A stretch of 22,422 nt of DNA from the NCBI GenBank assembly GCA_002440845.1, contig DJVL01000021.1, positions 61,282-83,703 of the forward strand. The letters are read 5' to 3'. Shown in pieces: positions 6,232 through 13,900 of the stretch. The position numbers and the translations under genes are program-made. The notes under the pieces were generated by a model. That model searched no databases. It was given only the letters and a program-made list of their open reading frames with translations, and was not told the origin of the DNA. The stretch comes from Patescibacteria group bacterium UBA6257. Lineage in GTDB: Bacteria > Patescibacteriota > Minisyncoccia > UBA6257. How positions within the stretch are numbered: the stretch's first letter is position 1; every line of letters starts with the position of its first letter.

Positions 6232-7641
6232 TTAAGTAATAATTTTTAAATGTAATTCTTTCAGCTGTTCATCGTTAATTTCCGAAGGGGCAGCCATCAT
6301 TAAATCTTTGCCGTCTCCTGTCTTGGGAAAAGCAATCACTTCCCGAACACTCTGTTCGTTTTCCAAGACCATCATCAATCTATCCAGTCCTAAAGCGACT
6401 CCGCCGTGAGGAGGAGCGCCAAAACTGAAGGCTTCTAATAAATGCCCGAATTTTTTGCGGATTTCTTCTGGTCTATGGCCCATAATTTCAAAAACCGCTT
6501 CTAATAATTTTTCTTCGTGAATTCTTAATGAACCTCCGCCAATTTCAAAACCATTAAGCACGACATCATACTGGTCAGCCAAAACTAAAGCCGGCTTTTC
6601 TTTCATTCTTTTTATTAAATCTTCTTCTGTCTCCCCGTCTTTAAATTTTGGCCGGGTAAAAGGATGATGAACCGCATCCCACCTTTTTTCTGTTTCTTTC
6701 CACTCAAATAAAGGAAAATCTACCACAAAAGCGAAAGCTAATTCATTTTTATTGTTTTTATCATCTCTTAAATCAGGCTTATCAGAATTATATTTTTCCA
6801 TTGCTTCGCTGTAAGTTAGACGAGGGAAAGGAAATGTTTTTATTTTTTTTCCCGGATAAATTTTCTCTACTGATTCTTTCAACAAATTCTCTATCAGATT
6901 TAAAATTTCTTCTTGAGTGGGAAAATCCATTTCCAAGTCAAGCTGGGTAAATTCCGGCTGACGATCTCCCCGACTGTCTTCATCGCGGAAACAACGGACA
7001 ATCTGGAAATATCTCTCTACGCCAGCCACCATTAACAACTGCTTGTATTGCTGAGGGCTTTGGGGCAAGGCATAAAATTTCCCGGCTTCCAAACGCGAAG
7101 GAACAACATAATCTCTCGCTCCCTCGGGAGTAGATTTTGTCAGATAAGGAGTTTCTATTTCTATAAATCCTCTTTCTGCCAGATAATCCCGAATAAATTT
7201 TGTTACCTCAAAGCGATGAAATAAATTTTTAAAAAGCCTTTTTCGCCTTAAATCCAAATAACGATATTTTAATCTTATTTCTTCGCCGGGCTCTTTGTTT
7301 TCTTTGGACAAATCAAAAGGGGGAGTCCGGGATTCAGAAATTATTTTTAAATTAATCGCCTCTATTTCTATCTGACCGGTTGGAATCTTCGGATTTTCCA
7401 TTCCCCGAGGCCGGTTGTTTACTTTTCCCTTAACTTCCACCACCCACTCCGGCCGAAGCTTTTGGGCTTGATAATAAACCTCGCTTTTATCAGGAGAAAA
7501 AATTACCTGAACCTCCCCGGTTCTGTCTCTTAAATCAATAAAAATAATTTTGCCGTGATCCCTTCTCGTGCTAACCCAGCCATAAAGCGAAATTTCTTTA
7601 CCTAAAAAGGAGGGACTTTCTTTTATCCACAAACGCGCCAT
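6232..7641 (-). CDS. aspS: Aspartyl-tRNA synthetase lacking the GAD domain; possibly non-discriminating
   Basis: AspRS is a class II synthetase that attaches Asp to tRNA(Asp). The N-terminal OB-fold anticodon domain has GWVSTRRDHGKIIFIDLRDR (21-40). Catalytic motifs are ETPYLTKSTPEGARD (163-177), motif 2 RCFRDEDSRGDRQPEFTQLD (216-235) and motif 3 GVALGLDRLMMVLE (414-427). Bacterial AspRS is ~590 residues because a GAD domain is inserted between the DKPDLR and FVVDFPLFEW motifs. Here only about ten residues separate them (292-302), giving 469 residues. Everything else is bacterial-type. His29 occupies the position where E. coli has Leu30 and tRNA-non-discriminating enzymes have His, so it may also charge tRNA(Asn) for GatCAB; that is inference. 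It has its own promoter downstream of the metallo-beta-lactamase gene. Confidence 0.95.
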   Translation of the reverse strand: MARLWIKESPSFLGKEISLYGWVSTRRDHGKIIFIDLRDRTGEVQVIFSPDKSEVYYQAQKLRPEWVVEVKGKVNNRPRGMENPKIPTGQIEIEAINLKIISESRTPPFDLSKENKEPGEEIRLKYRYLDLRRKRLFKNLFHRFEVTKFIRDYLAERGFIEIETPYLTKSTPEGARDYVVPSRLEAGKFYALPQSPQQYKQLLMVAGVERYFQIVRCFRDEDSRGDRQPEFTQLDLEMDFPTQEEILNLIENLLKESVEKIYPGKKIKTFPFPRLTYSEAMEKYNSDKPDLRDDKNNKNELAFAFVVDFPLFEWKETEKRWDAVHHPFTRPKFKDGETEEDLIKRMKEKPALVLADQYDVVLNGFEIGGGSLRIHEEKLLEAVFEIMGHRPEEIRKKFGHLLEAFSFGAPPHGGVALGLDRLMMVLENEQSVREVIAFPKTGDGKDLMMAAPSEINDEQLKELHLKIIT

Positions 7642-7683
7642 AAAATTTTAAACCCAATTTAATTTTCTGATTTTTATAGAATT

Positions 7684-7712
7684 ATTTTATATTAAAAAAC
7701 AGTTTTAAGCAA
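7684..7712 (-). promoter_or_regulatory. aspS promoter
   Basis: On the minus strand: -35 box TTGCTT (7707-7712), 17-bp spacer, -10 box TAAAAT (7684-7689). It sits in the 79-bp gap after the metallo-beta-lactamase stop codon and leaves a leader of ~36 nt before aspS, the longest leader predicted in this window. Confidence 0.55.
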
Positions 7713-7720
7713 CAAATCGT

Positions 7721-8584
7721 TTAGTTATCTAAATTTTTTTTAATTATCCGGTTTTTAGTGTCAATAATAAACTGGACGCCGCCTTCTAAATCCGTTCGCC
7801 AGATTTGGGTCCCTGTTTCCTTTAATCTTTCTAAAGCGTCAGGGTGAGGATGGTTGTAATTGTTCTTTCCAACTTCAATTATAGAAAACCAAGGCTTAAA
7901 TTTCTCTAAAAAAACCAGCGAAGAAGAATAGCGCGAACCATGATGAGCAACTTTTAAAACCCGGAAGACAGAATCATCGCCGCCAAGAAAAGGCACAAGG
8001 CTTTCTTCCTGCTTAAAACCTATATCGCCGGTAAAAAGAAACTGGCTTAAACCTAAATTTAGTTTTATAACCGAACTTGATTCGTTATCTCCTTTAAAAG
8101 AAGAAAATTCCGGCGGGTAGAGAAACAAAAGATTGTCCTTACTGCCCCAATGAACTTTAACACCCCGGACGCCTTCTACGATTAAAATATTTTTTTCTTT
8201 TATCTTTTTTATTAATTCCTGATATAAACCATCGTCTTGGCTTTGATTGCTTATAATCATTGCCCTGATTTTGTAATTCTCCAAAATTTTAAACAAGCCG
8301 GTATAGTGATCTTTTTCCGGATGAGATAAAATAAACAAATCAATAGTCCTGTCATAAAAAGGCAGAATTTTAGCTAAATCTTCCAAAGTTTTTTCACTCG
8401 GGCCGGCATCTATAAGAAAATTCCCTGATTTTGTCTGGATTAATTCAGCGTCTCCCTGACCAACGTTTAAAAAACTGACTTTGCCTTTTGGAAAATTCAG
8501 ATAATCAACAATCACCCACCAATTGAAGATATTGGCTAAAATCAAAGCGACTAAAAAATAAAAAAATATTTTTTGCCTCATCAT
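7721..8584 (-). CDS. ComEC-type metallo-beta-lactamase domain protein (separate gene)
   Basis: This 287-residue protein corresponds to the C-terminal metallo-beta-lactamase domain normally fused to the ComEC channel. After a single N-terminal membrane anchor (residues ~5-27) it has VSFLNVGQGDAELIQTKSG, then FLIDAGPS, the metal motif SHPEKDH (an HxExDH version of HxHxDH), FTGDIG, LKVAHHGSRYSSS and NHPHPD. These match ComEC/Rec2 C-terminal domains, thought to process the incoming DNA strand outside the membrane. Its start overlaps the comEC stop by 4 bp (ATGA), implying coupled translation and a two-subunit ComEC. The anchor would keep the domain on the outer face beside the channel; this is inference. 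A second ATG follows immediately and either could be used. No fragment of the missing fusion linker is visible. Confidence 0.85.
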   Translation of the reverse strand: MMRQKIFFYFLVALILANIFNWWVIVDYLNFPKGKVSFLNVGQGDAELIQTKSGNFLIDAGPSEKTLEDLAKILPFYDRTIDLFILSHPEKDHYTGLFKILENYKIRAMIISNQSQDDGLYQELIKKIKEKNILIVEGVRGVKVHWGSKDNLLFLYPPEFSSFKGDNESSSVIKLNLGLSQFLFTGDIGFKQEESLVPFLGGDDSVFRVLKVAHHGSRYSSSLVFLEKFKPWFSIIEVGKNNYNHPHPDALERLKETGTQIWRTDLEGGVQFIIDTKNRIIKKNLDN

Positions 8585-10104
8585 AACGTCTTCGCTATTA
8601 ATTTTCCGCCTTTTGCCTTTTGCTTTTTAAAAATATAAAAAACCAGTAAGGGATAGTAAAGGAAAATAAAATATCTAAAAACTTCGGGGAAAAAGATTTC
8701 TGCAAACGGCAAAGCCGAAAGGAAATTTATTGTTTTCAGGCAAAAAGTTAAAATCATAGTCAAAAAAAATCCAAAAACCAAAGCCGGATAAAAAGATATT
8801 GAAGAAACAATAATTAGAAACAACCCGCCGAACATAATATAAGGAACCATTGGAGTAATCAAAAAATTGCTTAGAGGGGTCACTAAAGAGAAAACCTGTG
8901 TTTTATAAATCAACCAAGGAGCGACAAAAACCAAAGAAGAAAAACTGGCAATGACAGTCTCTTTTATAATAAATCCCCCGTCTCTAAAAAAATCTTTTTG
9001 CCAAAAATTCTTCTCCTTTAAAATGGGAGAAAAATAAATAATTCCCAAAGTGGCTAAAAAAGACAACTGAAAGCCAAAATCATAAAACAAAACCAAAGGG
9101 TTAATTATAACCATTATTAAGGCGGCAAAAAGCAAGGCATTCACAGGATGATAAAGACGGAAATTAAGCTGGGAAAATAGCAATAACCCGCTCATTAATC
9201 CCGCCCTTAAAACCGAAGCGGTAAACCCGGCCATCATCATAAAAATCAATAAAAAAAGAATAGAAAATAAAAAACTTAAAAATCCCGATAAGGACAAAAG
9301 GGCTAAAAAAGAAGAAATCAGTTTAGCGATTACTGACAAATGAAAACCAGAAACCGCCACTAAATGAGAAAGACCGGTTTTTCTTATTTTTTCCTCTAAA
9401 TCAACTGATAAATTGCCGTAACCGCCAAAAAGAAAACCATTTAATAAACCGACTGCCGGTTCGGGGACGATTTCTGATAAAAAATTTTTCATCTTATCTC
9501 TTGCGCCTAAAATTAAATTATAAAAAGAACTCGGCCTTGCTAAACGGATTTTTATTTCCGGGTTGCTTATTTTTCCTAAAATTAGCTTTCCTTGGGAAAA
9601 ACGAAAGGCGGGGGCGTCAAAAGGCTCAAGCTTTCCTTTAATGAACAAAACATCGCCTTGATTAAAGAAAGGAATTTTTTCAGTATAAATTATTATATAA
9701 AAAGAATTCTTCCGGTCGTCGCCTTGCTTCAAAATTTTAGAGATAAACCCTTGACTGCTTTTATATTCTTTTATTTCGCTTTCTATTCTGACTAAATAAT
9801 TATCTGTTTTTTCATCAAGTTTTATTTTTTTAGTTTTAAAAAGAAAAAACTGATAGCGGAAAAACCCCAAACCCAAGCCAAAAAAAACAAAAAATAACAA
9901 AAGAACGAAAGACGCTTTCTTTATTTTCTTTTGCCTGATAAAAAGTAAACCCAAGACTAAAAAGCAAATTAAAATTACAAAAAAAGCCGTAAAAAACGCA
10001 TTGTTTTTTCGGCCATCAAAAGTTTTGAAAAAATAAGCCAAAACCGCTCCAATTAAAAAAGACACCCCGAAATACCGAAATGCTTTACTTAAGGAAAACA
10101 ACAT
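8581..10104 (-). CDS. comEC: ComEC DNA-uptake channel, membrane part
   Basis: ComEC carries single-stranded DNA across the cytoplasmic membrane in natural transformation. The 507 residues include an N-terminal membrane region (~10-95), a soluble OB-like DUF4131 segment (~95-195; IESEIKEYKSSQGFISKI, then FNQGDVLFIKGKLEPFDAP) and the Competence domain. The latter opens with LLNGFLFGGYGNLS and the hallmark GLSHLVAVSGFHLSVIAKLI (~245-264), then many transmembrane helices to the basic C-terminus. The usual C-terminal metallo-beta-lactamase domain is absent here and is encoded by the next gene, which overlaps by 4 bp. The start codon lies in a 17-bp tandem duplication that creates a second upstream ATG and a six-codon mini-ORF, ending TAATG at the true start. 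Confidence 0.92.
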   Translation of the reverse strand: MLFSLSKAFRYFGVSFLIGAVLAYFFKTFDGRKNNAFFTAFFVILICFLVLGLLFIRQKKIKKASFVLLLFFVFFGLGLGFFRYQFFLFKTKKIKLDEKTDNYLVRIESEIKEYKSSQGFISKILKQGDDRKNSFYIIIYTEKIPFFNQGDVLFIKGKLEPFDAPAFRFSQGKLILGKISNPEIKIRLARPSSFYNLILGARDKMKNFLSEIVPEPAVGLLNGFLFGGYGNLSVDLEEKIRKTGLSHLVAVSGFHLSVIAKLISSFLALLSLSGFLSFLFSILFLLIFMMMAGFTASVLRAGLMSGLLLFSQLNFRLYHPVNALLFAALIMVIINPLVLFYDFGFQLSFLATLGIIYFSPILKEKNFWQKDFFRDGGFIIKETVIASFSSLVFVAPWLIYKTQVFSLVTPLSNFLITPMVPYIMFGGLFLIIVSSISFYPALVFGFFLTMILTFCLKTINFLSALPFAEIFFPEVFRYFIFLYYPLLVFYIFKKQKAKGGKLIAKTL

Positions 10105-10126
10105 TAATAGGAAAACAACATCAATA
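10093..10126. repeat. 17-bp tandem duplication over the comEC start codon
   Basis: The plus strand reads GGAAAACAACATTAATA (10093-10109) followed directly by GGAAAACAACATCAATA (10110-10126), with one mismatch. Each copy contains the minus-strand ATG of comEC and its next three codons. The upstream copy yields ATG TTG TTT TCC TAT TAA, whose stop shares its last A with the comEC ATG. Confidence 0.85.
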
Positions 10127-10255
10127 AAGATTTATTAAATCAAAATCTTTACCTTAGAGCACAGAAATTAAAAGAAGATTTTATTTTAAAAAAGATTTAT
10201 TAAATCAAAATCTTTACCTTAAAGTACAGAATTTAAAAGAAGATTTTATTTTAAT
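10126..10255. repeat. 65-bp tandem duplication of the nrdG 3' end
   Basis: Two head-to-tail copies, 10126-10190 and 10191-10255, are identical apart from three internal substitutions and the last base. Copy 2 carries the last ~12 codons of nrdG plus its stop; copy 1, downstream of the stop, keeps the same codon pattern (an isolated tail reading KSSFNFCALR then TAA). Each copy also has the palindrome AAAGATTT-N9-AAATCTTT. Together with the 17-bp repeat it fills the whole comEC-nrdG gap. Confidence 0.9.
10188..10215 (-). terminator. Weak AT-rich terminator after nrdG
   Basis: In the minus-strand direction, AAAGATTT and AAATCTTT form an 8-bp stem with a 9-nt loop, beginning inside the nrdG stop codon and running into six T residues. 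The stem has only one G-C pair, so termination would be weak. The duplicated copy further downstream has the stem but not the T-tract. Confidence 0.35.
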
Positions 10256-10912
10256 AATTAAGGCCTCTGCCCGTTCTCGTTCCCAAGGTTTCTTTTTTTG
10301 GAATTCCGGATTTACATTTTTTTTTGCCTGAAAATTTTGAAGAAAATAACGACGGGCCGGCTTTATCCAATTTACTAAATCAATAATATCCTTTTCGTCT
10401 AAAATTTCTGGGGCTAAAGTAGTGCGAAATTCATAATCAACTCTTCCTTTTTTTAAAATTTTAACGCTTTTTTCAATGTTTGCCAAGGGCACGGAGTCAA
10501 ACAAAAAAAATTCATATTTTTTTTTGGGTCCTTTTATGTCCATAGCCACATAGTCAATCAATTTTTCTTCAATTAAATTTTCCAAAATATCGGGGAAAGA
10601 ACCATTGGTATCAAGTTTTATCAAATAACCCATCGCCTTAACCGTTTTTATAAAATCCTTTATCTCCTTATGAATTAAAGGTTCGCCACCGGTAAGACAA
10701 ATTCCCTCAAGCAGATTTTTTCTTTCTTCAAGAAATTCTAAAACATCTTTTTGAGAAATTTTTGGCTGGTTTTTGATTAATTCCGGCAAAACTAATTCCG
10801 GATTATGGCAATAAGGGCAACGAAAGTTACAACCAAGAGTAAAAAGCGTGGCTGCCACTTTTCCCGGATAATCAACCAAGGTTGTTTTTTGCAAACCGCC
10901 GAAAAACATCAT
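10214..10912 (-). CDS. nrdG: Anaerobic ribonucleotide reductase activating protein (radical SAM)
   Basis: NrdG uses a [4Fe-4S] cluster and S-adenosylmethionine to generate the glycyl radical on NrdD. The 232 residues fit the longer NrdG family (TIGR02495-like) better than the ~155-residue E. coli form. It starts FFGGLQKTTLVDYPGKVAAT, then the cluster motif CNFRCPYC (CxxxCxxC, residues ~29-36), the SAM-binding LTGGEPLIHKEI (~74-85) and LDTNGSFPDI. YVAMDIKGPKKKYEF follows in the second half of the barrel. It begins 21 bp after nrdD with no Shine-Dalgarno site, so it is probably co-transcribed with its substrate. Two ATGs are adjacent (MM); either may be used. Its last ~12 codons form one half of a 65-bp tandem duplication. 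Confidence 0.93.
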   Translation of the reverse strand: MMFFGGLQKTTLVDYPGKVAATLFTLGCNFRCPYCHNPELVLPELIKNQPKISQKDVLEFLEERKNLLEGICLTGGEPLIHKEIKDFIKTVKAMGYLIKLDTNGSFPDILENLIEEKLIDYVAMDIKGPKKKYEFFLFDSVPLANIEKSVKILKKGRVDYEFRTTLAPEILDEKDIIDLVNWIKPARRYFLQNFQAKKNVNPEFQKKKPWERERAEALIIKIKSSFKFCTLR

Positions 10913-10933
10913 AAAAATTTTAAAGCTTGAATT

Positions 10934-13900
10934 TTACATTTTGAATATCTGCCTTTGGCGGAATTCTTCCTGCTTGCCTTGATGCCATTGCTGGACCGGC
11001 CTTAAATACCCCACAATTCGTGAATAAACCTCACAGGACTGTTCCAAAACGCAATGGGGACAAATAAAATGCTCTCCAGCAATATAGCCGTGGACAGGGC
11101 AAACGGAAAAAGTCGGCGTCAAGGTAAAATAAGGCAAGCGAAAACTGGAAAAAACATTTTTTATTAAAGCTTTTACCGCCTGCGAATCGGAAACCGCCTC
11201 TCCCAAGAAAGCGTGAAAAACCGTGCCGCCGGTATAACGGATTTGGAGCTCATCTTGGAGTTTTAGAGCTTCAAATAAATCATCTGTATAATTAACAGGC
11301 AATTGAGTGGAATTGGTATAATAAGGCTCCTTTTCTCCGGAAGTAATAATATCAGGATATTTCTTTTTATCTTTTAAAGCTAAGCGGTAAGAAGTGCCCT
11401 CAGCTGGCGTTGCTTCCAAATTATAAAGACTGTCGTTTTCCTCTTGGTATTTTACAAGTCTTTCTCTCATAAAATCCAAAATTTCCAAAGCAAAAGCTAT
11501 GCCTTTTTTATTGGCGATATCAACGCCTAAAAAATTAAGTAAGGTTTCGTTCATACCAATAAGTCCGATGGTAGAAAAATGGTTTCCCCAATAAGAATCT
11601 CTAATCTTTTTAACGCCCGATAAATAAAATTTAGAATAAGGATACAGCCCTTTTTCTGTCCAGTTCTCTAAAATTTTTCTTTTGATATCTAAACTATTTT
11701 TTGCCAAGTCCATTAATTCTTCCAAGCGTTTGAAGAAATCGCTTTTAGTTTTGGCTAAATAACCAATTCGCGGAAGATTAATGGTTACGACGCCAATGCT
11801 TCCTGTTAAGGGGTTGGCGCCAAATAATCCTCCTCCCCGTTTATAAAGTTCGCGGTTGTCAAGTCGAAGCCGGCAACAATTAAAAGAAACTTGGCCGAGA
11901 GAATGGACAAAAAGATGATTTTTCTCTAATTCAATGTCATAAAATTCTCTTGGCTCTTTTAATTTTTCTTTCTTTACTTTTTTCACCCGTACTAAATAAA
12001 TATCACTATACTCAATCTCTAAAGCCTCTCCTGTTAAGACTTGATGCTTTTCTAAAGTGGCTAAACCAACAGTTCCTGATTTGCACCACCCCGGCACTCT
12101 GTAAGTTGAATAAGCTAAAGAACCCGGAACTCTCTCGGCTAAAATTGGAGTATTTAACCAACCATTATCAGTTTTTATTTCTGACTTTTGATGTTGAAGA
12201 TATATTCTTTGACTATTTTTCCTTATCTTATAAGTAACCGGCTGGCCTATTAAAGAATAGAGTAAAACCAAATCTCTGGATAATTCTAAATCATTAATAT
12301 GAATTGCTTTTCTTTTTTTATAACCGCCACCTTTAAAATGAAACTCTAGGAAGCTTTTTATAACAGCCGATGGCGAGTTGAATAAAATTTGAGGCAATCT
12401 TCCGTATTTTTTAAATCCCGCCTCATATAATTTCCGGGCTAATTCCGCATCATAAACAAAAAGATAACAAGCATTGCAACAAGAGTCTTGTTTTTCTTCT
12501 CCTTCCAAATTAAAAACTTTCTTTATTAAGGATTTAATGACTTCTAAATTTTTTTTGCCCCCTGTTGTAAAAGTAAATTGGATTCCCCGGGGCTCGCCAT
12601 AATGAGCATAATCTTTTCTGTTTTCAAAAAGATAATTGCCATCAGCGGTAAAATACCCTAAAATTTTAGCCAAATTTTCGTCCAAAATAAACTCCCCCAT
12701 TTCTTGATAATTCTTTGATAAATTGTCCTGAGCGGTTTTTAAAGAAAGCAAATGATCCCCTTCTTTAACGTCTTTTGACCACTTCATTTCTATTCCTTTA
12801 TCTGTAAAGACGGGAATGGGGTGCTTGCTTGAAAAAACAGCTTTTTTGCCGTCTTCGGTAATGATTTCTACGGCTGTTTTATCATAAACCCTAAAGAATC
12901 TTTTCACCGCAGACCACTCGGTTTTAAAAGTTTGAGGATTAATTGATAAGGCTTCCAAATCTTTTTCTTTTTTTGCCTCTACCCATCCTTCTTCATCAAA
13001 TTCCTCTGCCTTATAATTTTCTACAATTTCCTTAATAGATAACCTTTTAATCTTTTTGGAATTTTTAATTAAAATTTCTTCTTTGCCGTCCAAACACATA
13101 GAACGCGCGTCTTCGGGCTTCATATCAGAATTGATAAAATTAGAGAAATACGGAATCCCATATTTTGCAGTCATTTTCCAAATCCCTTCGTAAGCAGAAT
13201 CGTCCCAATCAAAATCTTTGCCGATGTTATAAGTAGGAATAGGAAAAGTAAAAACTCTGCCTGTGGCGTCACCTTCAACATAAACCTCGCAAAGCGCTTG
13301 GTTTAAAATATCCATTTCTTGCTGAAATTCTTTGTAGGTCTCTTTTTGGGGCTGGCCGCCGATAATTACCGGCAGGTCTTTTAAATATTCCGGGACTTTT
13401 AAATCCAAAGTGATGTTTTCAAAAGGCGTTTGGAAACCGACCCGCGTTGGAATGTTGCAGTTAAAAAGAAATTCCTGAATGGCTTGCTTTACTTCTTTAT
13501 AATCCAAATTATCAAAACGAATAAAGGGAGCGAGCAAGGTATCAAAGTTAGAAAAAGCCTGCGCTCCGGCGGCTTCTCCCTGAAGCGTATAGAAAAAATT
13601 AACCACTTGGCCTAACGCCGCCCGAAAATGTTTTGGCGGCCGCGACTGAATTTTGCCAAACACTCCGCCAAAACCCTTTAGAAGCAGGTCGTATAAATCC
13701 CAGCCGCAACAATAAGCTCCAAGAATATCAAGATTATGAATATGAAAATCGCCATCTTCGTTAGCTTTTCTAATTTCTATTGGATAAACTTTGTTCAACC
13801 AATATTTTTTAGTAACATAGGCGGAAACATAATGGTTTAGTCCCTGAAGAGAAAAAGCCATATTGCTATTTTCCTTTACTTCCCAATCACTCTCTTTTAA

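Noticed and set aside
10093..10255. CRISPR array or mobile-element end in the nrdG-comEC gap
   Set aside because: The repeats are contiguous, have no spacers, number only two per type, and the 65-bp unit is plainly derived from the nrdG coding end.
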